Part shown: positions 20,842 to 32,362 of the stretch, one piece after another
Numbering within the stretch: the first letter of the stretch is position 1
Layout of the letters: each line of letters starts with the position of its first letter
From: Corydoras sp. C115
Taxonomy: Eukaryota > Chordata > Actinopteri > Siluriformes > Callichthyidae
Length of the DNA stretch: 64,000 nt
Assembly: GCA_019802505.1 (NCBI GenBank)
Contig: JAFMOC010000852.1
Coordinates: forward strand, 1 to 64,000
Direction of reading: 5' to 3'
Made by a program: the position numbers and the translations under genes
Notes under the pieces: model-generated
Seen by the model: only the letters and a program-made list of their open reading frames with translations
What the model was told of the DNA's origin: nothing
Database searches by the model: none

Positions 20842-22947
20842 ATGGATCCCTCGGAGCGACGCGCTGTCGGAGCGGGACCGGTATCACCACCACCAGCCGG
20901 ACAGCAGCCCGACTCACGGCTAGAGCTGCTGTATGGTCGCCAGGAGGAACTGGCGGATCTGGTGAGCCAGTTATCCCTCCAGCTGCAGACTGCGCTCTCT
21001 GCGCCGCCCGCAGCGCCAGCACCGGTAACCACACCTCCGAATCAGGTACCGAACCCGCCGCCCGCGGTTGCCCCACGGTACGACGGTGCCGCTGTTCTCC
21101 CGAAGCCTTATGGGGGGGAGCTCCAACGTTGTCGGGGGTTTATATTCCAGTGCCAGCTGTATTTCAACATCCGTCCCACGTGCTTCCCCACGGACGCCCA
21201 TAAGATCGCGTTCGTCATCGGGTTGCTACGTGGACGCGCGCTCGGCTGGGCGGAGGCGGCACAGGGACTCACGTCACCCCTGGGCTCCTCGTTTTCCTCG
21301 TTCTTGGAGAGATTTCGTGCGGTTTTTGATCGGCCAGACTATACTGAGGACATTGAGACGCGTATACTCACAGTACGACAGGGGGCTCGTTCTGTGGCTG
21401 AGTTTGCTGTGGAGTTTCAGACTCTCGCCGCGGAGTCGGGATGGTGTGAGCGCTCGCTTCGCGGCGTGTTCCGCCACGCACTCAGTGACCGTATGCGCGA
21501 TGAACTCGCTACCCGCGACCGCCCGGACTCTCTCCAAGATCTTATTAACCTCGCCATACGTATAGACGGACGTATGAGTTTGCGCCGCCTTGAACGCCAG
21601 GTCCGCGCCCCCGCTCCGTCTTGGGGACCTCCGACACCCTCCAGGGACTCCCCCCGGCCCGAGCAGTCGGAGGGGCTCGAACCGATGCAGTTGGGACGCG
21701 CCGCCCTGGTCCCGGAAGTCCGGAACCGCCGTAGGGACCAGGGGCTCTGTTTCTATTGCGGTGGAGGGGACCACCAGCTACGTGACTGCAAGGTGCGCCC
21801 AAAGAGACCAGGCGCAGCAGTTGGGCTTGGGGTGTTGTCGAGTCCCCCACTACAACACCAAGCACAGCGACTCAACGTACCGGCGGTGCTCACCACCCAG
21901 GAGAAACAGGTGACCGTAAACGTGCTATTAGATTCTGGGGCAGAGGAGAATCTGATAGACGTGGGGTTTGCTAAGCGCTGTGGTCTGTCTGTTTCTCCCC
22001 TAGCGAATCCTCTCCACACCCTGGCGCTGGATGGCAGACGGTTGTCCCCCATCACCCACCGCACCTCACCTACGCGGCTGACGTTGGAGGGCAACCACCA
22101 AGAGAGGATATGCTTTGCGGTGTTCCAGTCTCCCGAGGCCCCCGTCATCCTGGGATACCCCTGGCTCCGCAAACATAACCCCCACATTGACTGGGTCAGC
22201 GGCCGCATCCTGACCTGGGGAACTGACTGCCATTCTACTTGCCTGCTCGCCGCCGCCTTCCCCGGCAACCCTCCGCCCTCGATCAGCCCTAGCCCTGTGG
22301 ACCTCTCCTCGGTGCCCAAGGAGTACCATGACCTTGGGGAGGTCTTCAGCAAAAACAGGGCATGCCAGCTGCCGCCTCACAGGGCTTATGACTGCGCCAT
22401 CGACCTCCTGCCCGGGGCTCCTCTTCCGTCAAGCCGGATCTACCCACTGTCCCGTCCGGAGAGGGAGGCCATGGAGAGGTACGTGTCGGAGTGCCTCGCC
22501 ACCGGACTGATTCGACCTTCAACATCCCCCGTAGGGGCCGGTTTCTTCTTTGTCTCCAAGAAGGACGGCACCCTACGTCCCTGCATCGACTACAGGGGAC
22601 TCAATGCCATCACGGTCCCCTACAAATACCCTCTGCCATTAACTTCTTCCGTATTTGAGTCTTTGCAGGGAGCAACCATCTTCACCAAGCTGGACCTGCG
22701 GAACGCCTACCACCTGGTCCGTATAAGGGAGGGGGACGAATGGAAAACAGCATTCAACACCCCCAGCGGCCACTACGAATACCGTGTGGTCCCCTTCGGC
22801 CTCAAGAACGCCCCGGCCGTGTTCCAGTCCTTGGTGAACGATGTGTTGCGGGACTTCCTGGACAGATTCGTCTTCGTCTATCTGGATGACATTCTGATCT
22901 TCTCCAGGAAACCTGGCGAGCACACCCGGCACGTTGACTGGTCCTGA
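20842..22947 (+). pseudogene. Gypsy element 1 gag, protease and first half of reverse transcriptase
   Basis: This is a single frame of 701 codons. The capsid-like region includes RGFIFQCQLYF, LLRGRALGWAEA and a SVAEFAVEFQTLA block. A CX2CX4HX4C zinc knuckle (CFYCGGGDHQLRDC) follows. The protease has LLDSGAEENLID. The reverse transcriptase has PCIDYRGLNAI, FTKLDLRNAYHLVRI, PFGLKNAPAVFQ and the YLDD active site near 22880. The frame ends early because of a one-base lesion near 22940, just after EHTRHV. The first in-frame ATG after the LTR is at 20842. Confidence 0.93.
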
Positions 22948-23450
22948 ACCGTCTGCTGCAGAACCGCCTTTTCGCCAAAGCTGAGAAGTGTAACTTCCAC
23001 CAGCGGTCGGTACCCTTCCTGGGGTTCATCCTGTCACCGGGGGCTGTACGACCAGACCCCGAGAAGGTGAGGGCCATCACTGATTGGCCGACCCCCACCT
23101 CTAGGACTGAACTACAACGCCTCCTGGGGTTCGCCAATTTCTATCGGCGGTTCATCGGCCAGTACAGCAGCATCACCGCCCCACTCACCGCTCTCACCTC
23201 CACCAAGGAAAAGTTCCGTTGGACCCAGGAGGCTCAAGACGCCATGGACATCTTGAAGGACCGGTTCACCACGGCACCTATTCTAATCCAACCGGACCCG
23301 TCCAAGCAGTTCATTGTGGAGGTTGACGCGTCGGGCGCTGGAGTTGGGGCGGTACTCTCCCAGAAGTCGACGGAAGGTAGGCTTCACCCCTGTGCGTTTT
23401 TCTCCAGGAAACTGTCGGCAGCGGAGAGAAACTACGACGTGGGTAAGAGG
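22948..23450 (+). pseudogene. Gypsy element 1 reverse transcriptase end and RNase H start
   Basis: After the shift, the frame continues with the thumb region (FLGFILSPGAVRPDP), LLGFANFYRRFI, and the RNase H start with VEVDASGAGVGAVLSQK and FSRKLSAAERNYDVG. A second lesion near 23440 deletes bases in the block that reads NRELLGVK in the relative at 51115. Confidence 0.9.
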
Positions 23451-23509
23451 AGGAGCTGGAGGGGCTGGAGGAGTGGCGACACTGGCTGGAAGGGACAGCC
23501 CAGCCGTTC

Positions 23510-25129
23510 GTGGTTTGGACCGACCACAAGAACTTGGCCTACATTCAGTCGGCCAAGCGCCTGAATTCCCGTCAGGCTCGGTGGGCCTTGTTCTTTGGTC
23601 GGTTCCACTTCATCATGTCCTACCGTCCCGGCACTAGAAACGCCAAGCCCGACGCCTTGTCACGCCTCTTCGCCGACGGTAAGGAGGAACCAAGCACTGA
23701 CACTATTCTCCCCCCAAGCCGTGTCGTTGCAGGGGTATCTTGGGAGGTCCGTCGCATCATCGAGCGCGAGCTAGCGAAGGATCCGGACCCTGGGCTGGGG
23801 CCCCCCAACCGGACCTTCGTGCCCTCAGCTGCCCGCGTCGCAGTGCTCAAGTGGGGGCATGAGTCTCGCTGGGCCTGCCACCCTGGGGGAGTCCGCACGG
23901 AGGAACTCATCCGGCGCCAGTTCTGGTGGCCCACCTTGGCAGCCGACGTCCGACAGTTCGTCGCCGCGTGTACCATCTGCGCACGGAACAAGGCGTCACA
24001 TCAGCCCTCCGCCGGACTGCTTCAGCCGCTCTCCATACCTGGGCGCCCCTGGTCACACATCGCTCCGGACTTCATAACCGGCTTACCCAACTCCAGAGGT
24101 AAGACGGTTATACTCACCATTGTAGACCGTTTTTCCAAGTCTGTCCGTCTGATTGCTCTGGCCAAGCTTCCCTCTGCCCTTGAGACTGCAAGGATTTGTT
24201 TCGAGCAGGTTTTCAGAATATCTGGCATCCCCATGGACATTGTCTCAGACCGGGGACCCCAGTTCATTTCCCAGGTGTGGAGAGCGTTCCACAAATTCTT
24301 CGGGACCGCTGTGTCGCTGACGTCGGGAGGTCACCCACAAGCCAATGGGCAAGCTGAGAGGGCTAACCAGGTGGTGGAGACCGCCCTGCGCTGCATGTCC
24401 GCCCAACACCCGGAGCGCTGGAGCGAGAACCTGGCGTGGGCCGAATACGCTATCAACACCGCGCGTAGCTCCGCCACGGGGAAATCGCCTTTTGAGGTAG
24501 CACTGGGCTACCAACCCCCCCTGTTTCCCGAGGACCAGAGCGAGACCTGCGTGCCTTCGGTAAACCTGCACATCCGCCGCTGCCACCGCACCTGGAAAAA
24601 CACCCTAATAGCACTCCGTCAAGCCCAGGCTACCTACACCGCCACGGCCAATAGGAGGCGCCGCCTGGCCCCCAGTTACAAGGTGGGGCAACTCGTGTGG
24701 CTGTCCAGCAAAAACATTCCCCTCAGGACCGACTCCCGGAAACTTTGTCCCCGTTACATCGGCCCCTTCCCCATCTCCCGCATCATCAACCCTACTGCCG
24801 TCCGTCTTCAGCTACCACGATCGATGCGCATCCACCCCACATTCCACGTTTCCCATGTCAAGCCCGTCGTGCACTCCCCGCTCAACCCCCCACCCCGCCA
24901 AGCCCCAGCGCCCCGCCTGATTGATGGACAGCCCGCCTACACGGTCCACCGACTGCTGGACTCCCGACGCCGTGGCCGGGGAATCCAGTTCCTAGTGGAC
25001 TGGAAGGGGTACGGCCCGGAGGAGCGCTCCTGGGTTCCCCGGGCGGCCATCCTGGACCCCTCCCTCATTGACGATTTCCACCGCCGCTTCCCGGACAAGC
25101 CATTTAGGGCGCCGGGAGGCACCCGTTGA
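23510..25129 (+). pseudogene. Gypsy element 1 RNase H end, integrase and chromodomain
   Basis: This is an open frame of 539 codons. It begins in RNase H (WTDHKNLAYI, RPGTRNAKPDALSRL). The integrase has a zinc-binding region ending CTICARNKA and a core with DFITGLPNSRGKT, DRGPQFISQVW and GGHPQANGQAERAN. The C-terminus is a chromodomain (YTVHRLLDSRRRG, FLVDWKGYGPEERSWVP), which places the element among chromoviruses, whose integration is guided by histone marks. It ends FRAPGGTR just before the purine tract. Internally intact, but cut off from the upstream frames. Confidence 0.94.
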
Positions 25130-25140
25130 GGGGGGGGTAA

Positions 25141-25573
25141 TGTCATGGTTTGTGTTGTCACGTGGTGTTTTGTGTCACGCCCCCGTAATCACGCGCACCT
25201 GGGATTAGTCACCATTTCCTTATAAATACCCTACACGCCCGTCACTCACCGCCAGTTTGTCTCGTGCCACGCGTCTGCCAGCCTAGACACTACTAGCCCG
25301 TCCATGCGATCCTAGTTTTGGTTACCTCGTCCTGTGTTCCGGTTTTGCCCGTTTATGTGTTGTTATTCTCGCCGTCTAGTGCACTCCGTTCCGTTACCCT
25401 GTTAGTTTGTATTACTCCCCGTGTGACGTCATCACGCCTCGCCTCACCTTATCCACATCCTGTGTTCTGTGTCTTCATCTGTGGATTTAATAAACATCGT
25501 TGTGACTGTACCTGCACTCAGCTCGTTGTCTCCGAGTAGCGGATCCGCCTCGCTCGATCGTAAGATCGTTACA
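25141..25573 (+). repeat. 3' LTR of gypsy element 1
   Basis: It is 433 bp long and identical to the 5' LTR by my reading except for one G/A difference near 25298. Confidence 0.95.
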
Positions 25574-25578
25574 AGATC

Positions 25579-25691
25579 AAGCGTCAAGGATGAGCCGCAG
25601 TCTCATGACACGCATTCACAAGTGACTGACTGTCCAGAAGGTCCTGATTCAATTCCTGAAGAAGAGCCACAAAGAGACCAAAGAGTCCGCA
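25579..25691 (+). pseudogene. BEL/Pao gag fragment between two nested elements
   Basis: This 113-base island of BEL/Pao gag is Glu/Gln/Asp-rich. It lies between gypsy element 1 and the family C element and is continuous in logic with 20392 on the left and 29095 on the right. Confidence 0.7.
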
Positions 25692-26799
25692 TGTTACGGT
25701 TTACCCCTGGAAAACCGTGAGACGTGGGTGGATCCGCTACTCGGAACGACAAGGTCGGGGCGGGGATTAGGTGTTGACAGAGTTTATTCAGCCACACACA
25801 GGTAAACGTAACATAGACAGGTGAAACACAAGCGGCTGCGGAGCTGGGGCCTGACGTCACAGCGTCCTACGTCAGCGGGGTCGCCTTCCAATCCGCAGCG
25901 TCGAACAGGGTGGAGTGTGGCTGAATACCAGGTGAACACAGGCAGGACTGAAACCAGAAACATATACACAGGACCAACAGGAGACGAGGTGCGACAGGGC
26001 GAGACTAACAGATCGAGGTGCAACACAAGGACAGGGCGTGGTGACCAGGACGTGGCGAGACTAGGACGAAGCGAGAACAGGGCGAGACTAGGATCAGGGC
26101 GAGACTAAGAACAAGGCGAGAACGTGGGCCAGAGTGGACGAGGCGTGACAAAGGTACGTGCACAAACCAGGACCAACTAGCCAGGAGTGACGGGCGTGAG
26201 CTGCTTAAATAGGGAACTGTGATCAGGAACCCAGGTGTGCATAATTACAGGGGCGTGAACACAGAGACCAACCCACACCATGTGACCAAAACAAACCGTG
26301 ACCATGTGACAACAACAAGCATGACATGACAGCACATGACCATAACAAAACATGACAGAACTAAACACAACACGTGACCATAACAAAGCATAACTCACAA
26401 CACAACACATGATAATGTAAACTAAGACTACACATAGCAGGTGACAAGGACAAAGCATGACGTAACCTAAACACAACACGTGATCATAACATAACATGAC
26501 TAAGAACTACACACAACAGGTGACACTAACAACGCATACATGATATTAAACACGACACACGAACATAACTAAGTAAAACTAAGAATACACACAACATGAC
26601 ACTGACAAGGTAATACATGACACTAAACCAACACGTGAACATAACTAGGCATAACACGACACTGACGAGGTATACATATAATGTGCAGACTAAATGAGGC
26701 ATACAATGGACAGAGACAAGGCATACTTAATGGCAAACAGACTAAATGAGGGGCGGGGCTACCCCTGGAGGCACCGCCCCTCCATGACCGACCATGACA
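25692..26799 (-). repeat. LTR (3' in element orientation) of family C
   Basis: It is long and rich in ACATGAC/AACACG words. The outer terminus has a hairpin with ACGGTTT and AAACCGT arms. It is about 34 bp longer than its partner because of small indels. Confidence 0.88.
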
Positions 26800-26811
26800 G
26801 ATACCCCCCCC

Positions 26812-27999
26812 TCAACGGGTGCCTCCTGGCACCCTAAAAAGTCTTGTAGGGGAGCCTGCCAAGGAAATGCTCAGGAATAGAGCACTAGGGGGCCCCGGAC
26901 CCTGTGGGCTGACGGACGGTACCTGGGGTGTATAAGGTGGGCCAAGGTGCGTGCTGACAGTCCCAAGACGCTTGGAAGTCCGTGGGGCCCAAATCCAGGT
27001 GCCGAGGTAACGAGACCAACTCCGGGCGCGACGGAGGTGCAGAGGAGGTCGCCTCAGGACGTGACAGCTACGCAGGGGTCCCTTCAGGGCGCGGAGACGG
27101 CGAGAACGCCGATTCAGGGCGGCCGCGGGCTCTGGAGCTGGAGGGACTACAACGGGCAATAGACTCGGAGCAGGGGGCAATAGACTCGGAGCAGGGGGCA
27201 ACTGGTTCAGTGCAGGGGGCAACTGGTTCAGAGCAGGGGGCAACTGACCTGGAGCAAGGGGCAACTGACCTGGAGCAAGGGGCAACTGACCTGGAGCAAG
27301 GGGCAACTGACATGGAGCAAGGTGCAACTGACATGGAGCAAGGGGCAACTGACCTGGAGCAAGGGGCAACTGACCTGGAGCAAGGGGCAACTGACATGGA
27401 GCAAGGGGCAACTGACCTGGAGCAAGGGGCAACTGACATGGAGCAAGGGGCAACTGACATGGAGCAAGGGGCAACTGACTTGGAGCAAGGGGCAACTGGC
27501 TCGGAGCAAGGGGCAACTGGCTCGGAGCAAGGGGCAACAAGTCCACCGGATCCTCGGGCCGCTCCACCGGAGCCTCGGGCCGTTGCACCGTGACCTCGGG
27601 CCGCTCCGCCGGATCCTCCGGCCGCTCCGCCGGACCCTCCGGCCGCTCCGCCGGACCCCTCCGGCCGCTCCGCCGGACCCCTCCGGCCGCTCCGCCGGAC
27701 CCCTCCGGCCGCTCCGCCGGAGCCTCGGGCCGCTCCGCCGGAGCCTCGGGCCGCTCCGCCGGAGCCTCGGGCCGCTCCGCCGGATCCTCCGGCCGCTCCG
27801 CCGGATCCTCGGGCCGCTCTGCTGGACCCTCCGGCCGCTCCGCCGGGCCCTCCGGCCGCTCCGCCGAGAGCTTCCCAATCGTGTCCGCCAAATCCTCCTG
27901 GAGGCGGAAGAAGCGATCGAGACGAGGGTCAGCCGGCCATCCGCTGAATGGAGAAGACACCGGCTCCGCCCCGTAGACGAGTCGATCCGAGGGATCCAT
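26812..27999 (-). CDS. Family C protein: gag leader fused to repeat arrays and pol tail
   Basis: An intact frame of 395 codons starts at ATG 27999. Residues 1 to about 45 (MDPSDRLVYGAEPVSSPF..., then RLQEDLADTIGKLS) match the N-terminus of gypsy element 1 gag. About residues 46-155 are seven-residue AERPEGP-type repeats, and about 155-285 are seven-residue LPLAPSQ/LPLAPGQ repeats, both from 21-bp units. The C-terminus ends RLFRVPGGTR, like the FRAPGGTR end of gypsy element 1 pol. Everything between (capsid, protease, RT, integrase) has been replaced. Function is unknown; it may aid packaging or be a spacer that tolerates translation. The opposite strand is also open, because the repeat units are multiples of three. 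Confidence 0.75.
   Translation of the reverse strand: MDPSDRLVYGAEPVSSPFSGWPADPRLDRFFRLQEDLADTIGKLSAERPEGPAERPEGPAERPEDPAERPEDPAERPEAPAERPEAPAERPEAPAERPEGSGGAAGGVRRSGRRGPAERPEGPAERPEDPAERPEVTVQRPEAPVERPEDPVDLLPLAPSQLPLAPSQLPLAPSQLPLAPCQLPLAPCQLPLAPGQLPLAPCQLPLAPGQLPLAPGQLPLAPCQLHLAPCQLPLAPGQLPLAPGQLPLAPGQLPPALNQLPPALNQLPPAPSLLPPAPSLLPVVVPPAPEPAAALNRRSRRLRALKGPLRSCHVLRRPPLHLRRARSWSRYLGTWIWAPRTSKRLGTVSTHLGPPYTPQVPSVSPQGPGPPSALFLSISLAGSPTRLFRVPGGTR
27160..27535. repeat. 21-bp coding minisatellite (LPLAPSQ array)
   Basis: About 17 units of GGAGCAAGGGGCAACTGACCT-type sequence occur in tandem, with GACCTG/GACATG variants arranged non-randomly. Confidence 0.93.
27590..27875. repeat. 21-bp coding minisatellite (AERPEGP array)
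   Basis: About 13 GC-rich units of CCGCTCCGCCGGATCCTCCGG type occur in tandem. They are unrelated in sequence to the neighbouring 21-bp array but have the same unit length. Confidence 0.93.
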
Positions 28000-28015
28000 G
28001 CTGGCTAGTTGGTAA

Positions 28016-29089
28016 TGTTACGGTTTACCAAAGCAAACCGTGAGACGTGGGTTGATCCGCTACTCGGAACGACAAGATCGAGGCGGGGATTAGATGTTAA
28101 AGTGTTTATTCAGCCACACACAGGTAAACGTAACATAAACAGGTGGGTACACAGGCAGCTGCGGAGCTGGGGCCTGACGTCACGGCGTCCGACGTCAGCA
28201 GGGCCGTGGTCCAAACCGCAGCGTTGTACAGGGTGGAGTGTGGCTGAATATCAGGTGAACCAAGGCGGGACGTAGAAACTGGAACAGAAGCATAAACGCA
28301 GGACCAACAGGAGACGAGGTGCGACAGGGCGAGACTAACAGATCGAGGTCCAACACAAGGACAGGGCGTGGTGACCAGGACGTGGCGAGACTAGGACGAA
28401 GTGAGAACAGGGCGAGACTAGGATCAGGGCGAGACTAAGAACAAGGCGAGACTAGGAACGTGGGCCAGAGTGGACGAGGCGTGACAAAGGTAGGTGCACA
28501 AACCAGGACCAACTAGCCAGGAGTGACGGGCGTGAGCTGCTTAAATAGGGAACTGTGATCAGGAACCCAGGTGTGCATAATTACAGGGGCGTGAACACAG
28601 AGACCAACCCACACCATGTGACCAAAACAAACCGTGACCATGTGACAATAACAAGCATGACATGACAGCACGTGACCATAACAAAGCATAACTCACAACA
28701 CAACACATGATAATGCAAACTAAGACTACACATAGCAGGTGACAAGGACAAAGCATGATGTAACCTAAACACAACACGTGAACATAACATAACATGACTA
28801 AGAACTACACACAACAGGTGACACTAACAACGCATACATGATATTAAACACGACACACGAACATAACTAAGTAAAACTAAGAATACACACAACATGACAC
28901 TGACAAGGTAATACATGACACTAAACCAACATAACTAGGCATAACATGACACTGACGAGGTATACATATAATGTGCAGACTAAATGAGGCATACAATGGA
29001 CAGAGACAAGGCATACTTAAAGGCAAACAGACTAAATGAGGGGCGGGGCTACCCCTGGAGGCACCGCCCCTCCATGACCGACCATGACA
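28016..29089 (-). repeat. LTR (5' in element orientation) of family C
   Basis: It is 1074 bp long. It is similar to the left LTR, with scattered substitutions (for example the hairpin loop ACCAAAGC against ACCCCTGG-type sequence) and deletions near 28660 and 28920. Confidence 0.88.
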
Positions 29090-29094
29090 CCGCA

Positions 29095-30540
29095 AGAGAA
29101 CAGAGAAGGGTCAAGCACTACACGACGAACGAGTGAAAAGAATTGAACGTCACTTCAGTGTGTGCTACAAGAAGTGGAAAGAAGTCATTCAGACCGTCAA
29201 CCAAGATTTAGGTGGACAGTGCTCAGCCGACTTGTTGGATGAAAATGTTACCAAAGTGAATGATGCTTCAAAAAACCTGAATGCCATCTATGACGAGCTG
29301 AGACGAATTAGTGTTCCCGATCAAAATACACGTCGTAGAATCGACATCTGTCAATCAGTGACACAGAAGATCATGCATCGAGCAACGAATGTTCAAGAAC
29401 ATGGTCTTGAAGAGCCAAGGTCAGCCAAGAGCAGCATTCGCCTTCGCAGCAGCAAGAATTCAACTAATACCCTTCGATCTTCTGCTAGCAAAAGGAGCGC
29501 AGCAGCCGAAGTTGCCGCCAAAGAAGCCACCTTGAAAGTACTGCTAGAACAAGAACATCATATGGAAGAATTACAGAGGCTAGAAGCTGAGCTGCTCAGC
29601 TAAAGGCTAAACAGGAAGCTGAAATTGTAAAGAGACAAGGAGTGCTAGAAGCCAAGCGCAGAGAAATAGCACGTCTGGAAATGATTAAAGAACTGGAAGC
29701 TGCTAAGGCAAGGCAGCAAGTATATGAACAAAGTGAACGTTCTTATCGAACATCTAAAAGGAGTCAACGTTTAGAAGACGAAATGGATAAGCTGCTTCAT
29801 CAAGCTGTTCCTACGAAGAGTGGAACGGAAATCAAACAGGAGTCCACCACATTGTTCTTTCCCACCACAAGCTGTTATAAATCCAGCTGAAGACAACACA
29901 GCATCCTTTGCTAAAGTACTTGCAGAATCGATCAATGCTAATCGCCTTCCCATCCCAGAACCAACAATATTCAGTGGTGATCCACTTCGGTACAAGGACT
30001 GGAAAGTGTCCTTTCAGACGCTTATAGACAGAAAGAACATCCCAGATGAAGAAAAGATATATTATCTATGAAAATATGTGGGTGGAAATGCGAAGAAGGC
30101 CATAGAGAGTTACTTCCTGCAAGGGACTGAGTCAGCCTATTTTGATGCATGGCATAATAAGCAGCAAAAATAATAAGCAGCAAAATAAGCAGCAAAAATA
30201 ATATGGAACTGCAAGAACTGGTTGACTTCCTTCGCAGTTGTGAATCTGCAATGTTTCAGATTGAAGATCTCGAAGCGCTTAACAGTTGCAGCGAAAACAG
30301 AAAGATACTTACTAAACTTCCAGATTGGTTGATCTTGAGATGGAAATGGAAAGTCATAAAATTACAAGAAAAAGGCATAAAATTTCCAAGCTTCAGCCAG
30401 TTTGTACAGTTTCTAACACGTGAAGCCAAAATCGTTTGTAACCCAATGACATCTTTCCCTACACCAAATCCACATGAAGGAGAGAAAAGTAAGAGTATAA
30501 GTATAATAAGTATAGAAATTCAGGAGCAAATGCTTTAATA
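29095..30540 (+). pseudogene. BEL/Pao gag, frameshifted
   Basis: A frame from 29133 (MKRIERHFSVCYKKWKEV...) contains a helical region and a Glu/Ala/Lys-rich coiled coil through 29603. The coiled coil continues in a new frame at 29642-29800 (EAKRREIARLEM). A block at about 29910-30070 reads PEPTIFSGDPLRYKDWKVSF, the hallmark of Pao gag (DUF1759-type). A block at 30203-30538 follows, with EDLEALNSC and LPDWLILRW. At least three shifts or stops separate these parts. Confidence 0.85.
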
Positions 30541-32022
30541 ACGAATTCAGATGAGAACACCACCATCAAAGACTGTGTCTTCTGTGAGAAAGCAGGACAC
30601 AGCCTACCAGATTGCCGTAAGTTTATGAAGAAGACAATCACAGAAAGAGTCAAGTTTGTCCAGGAGAAAAGGTTGTGCTTCGGTTGCTTGAAATGGGGTC
30701 ATCGTTCCAAGAACTGCAGTGAGAGAAATATCTGCAAGACATGCGAGAAAGGTCATCCAATTTGTCTTCATGATAACCGTCCTAAAGAAGAACGCAAGCA
30801 AGAAAGAACACAAGTAGTAAAGGCTGATGGAGCAAAACACAAAGAGAAGCCAAAGGATGAAAGACCAGAACAACCACAAGATCAACCGAGTACATCTACA
30901 AGTACATGTGGACCCATAGTACATAAGGTCATCCAGAGTGGCAGCCACACCCATACATCTACAATAATTCCTGTGTGGGTCTCTGCTGCGGCTGAGCCAA
31001 ATCGTGAAGTTCTTGTGTACGCACTTCTGGATACACAGAGTGATACGACATTTATACTGGAGGAGACTGCAAGGGCACTCAACGTAAGGAGTGAACCAGT
31101 TCAGCTGAGTGTTACCACACTATCTTCAACAAATAGTGTTGTTTCCTGCAAGAAGATGACTGGTTTACAAGTGAGAGGGTTCTATTCAGACGAGATAATA
31201 CCACTTCCCGTGACTTATTCCAGAGAAATTATACCGGCAAATAGAAATCATATTCCTACACCGGAGATAGCAAAGTTATGGAATCATCTGGAACATATTG
31301 CAGATGAGATTGCTCCTCAGCAAAGCTGTGAAGTTGGCCTTTTAATAGGCAGCAACTGTCCTCAGGCTTTACTACCAAAACGAGTAGTGGCTGGTGAAAG
31401 AAACCAACCCTTTGCACAGCAAACGGATTTGGGATGGAGTGTAGTAGGCTGTGGTAATCCATGTCTCAACTATGGAGATGGTATGGGAGTAAGCCACCAA
31501 GTGGTAGTGAAGAAAGTGATACCAGACCTTCAGTCTTCCTCAAATCTTACAAGTGAAGTATATTACGTCTACAGAACACAGATCAAGGAAATCATTACTC
31601 CTGTAGATGTCATCAAGGCTCTGGAATTTGATTTTGTTGAAAGAGCCTCTGAAGCTAATCGTGTTTCTCAAGAAGATCACAGATTTCTAAAGAAGCTAAA
31701 AGAAGGCATCACACTCAATAGTAAGGGCCATTATGAAATGCCATTGCCATTCAAGGAAGACAGGCCCCAGCTACCTAATAACAAGGTGTGTGCCATCCAT
31801 CGTCTTAAGTGTCTGGAAAGAAAGCTAAAGAGAAATGATCAATACAAGAAAGACTACAAGGCCTTCATGAACGTTATCATTCTTCGTGGAGACGCAGAAA
31901 AGGTCCCAATGGAAGACATCCAAAAAACTCCAGTGTGGTACATCCCGCATCATGGAGTCTATCATCCAAAGAAGCGTCGTCTTCGACTGTTCCGCCAAGT
32001 TCCAAGGAACCTCTCTGAATGA
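30541..32022 (+). pseudogene. BEL/Pao zinc knuckles, protease and start of reverse transcriptase
   Basis: Three Cys/His clusters follow one another: CVFCEKAGHSLPDC near 30570, CFGCLKWGHRSKNC near 30680 and CKTCEKGHPICLH near 30735. This arrangement is usual in Pao elements. The protease has ALLDTQSDTTFI in place of the usual DTG/DSG-type motif. The linker and RT start (KVIPDLQSSSNL, EVYYVYRTQIKEI, HHGVYHPKK) follow. The frame is lost near 31975, and the RT continues in another frame. Confidence 0.87.
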
Positions 32023-32362
32023 TCATCTTTTAACCAGTCCAGATCTAACGAATGCCTTGGTGGGAGTTTTGTTTCGCTTCCAAAGAGGTCCGATTGCAAT
32101 CATGTGTGACATAGAGCGCATGTTCCACCAGTTCCATATGAAAACAGAAGACCAAGATTATCTTCGATTCCTCTGGTGGGAGAATGGGAATCTTGAAGTT
32201 CAAACTTCCACCTATCGAATGAAGGTCCACTTGTTTGGTGCAGCCTCATCACCTGGGTGTGCCAACTATGGACTCATATCGCCGCAGAAGGACGAGGACG
32301 CTTTAGTGATGATGTCATCAAGATCATACAGCGGAATTTTTACGTCGATGATGGCCTGTTAA
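31965..32362 (+). pseudogene. BEL/Pao reverse transcriptase core
   Basis: The frame reads VVFDCSAKFQGTSLNDHLL, IAIMCDIERMFHQFHM and LFGAASSPGCANY, the typical Pao RT blocks. It shifts again near 32265. Confidence 0.87.

Larger units (their letters stand above)
20393..25573 (+). mobile_element. Ty3/gypsy chromovirus-type retrotransposon, TSD AGATC
   Basis: Two 433-bp LTRs (20393-20825 and 25141-25573) flank gag-pol. The exact repeat AGATC lies at 20388-20392 and 25574-25578. A purine tract (GAGGGGGGGGTAA) precedes the 3' LTR. The order gag, protease, reverse transcriptase, RNase H, integrase, chromodomain is complete but interrupted by two small lesions near 22940 and 23440. I find one LTR difference (about 20550 against 25298), so it is a recent insertion. 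It is nested in the BEL/Pao element. Confidence 0.96.
25692..29089 (-). mobile_element. Non-autonomous gypsy derivative, family C, TSD CCGCA
   Basis: Two direct LTRs (25692-26799, 1108 bp; 28016-29089, 1074 bp) flank a 1.2-kb interior coding on the - strand. The exact repeat CCGCA lies at 25687-25691 and 29090-29094. The LTR ends obey TG...CA, and a purine tract (complement of 26800-26818) abuts the left LTR. The leader after the - strand 5' LTR (TTACCAACTAGCCAGCATGG) closely matches that of gypsy element 1 (TTACAAACTGGCCAACATGG), so it probably depends on that lineage. No polymerase is present. Confidence 0.93.

Noticed and set aside
27160..27875. CRISPR-like array
   Set aside because: Units are contiguous 21-bp minisatellite copies without unique spacers, in a eukaryotic retroelement.
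26982..28008. Long + strand frames (203 and 228 codons) opposite the family C gene
   Set aside because: They are the antisense of 21-bp repeats and lack the gag-like start and pol-like end seen on the - strand.
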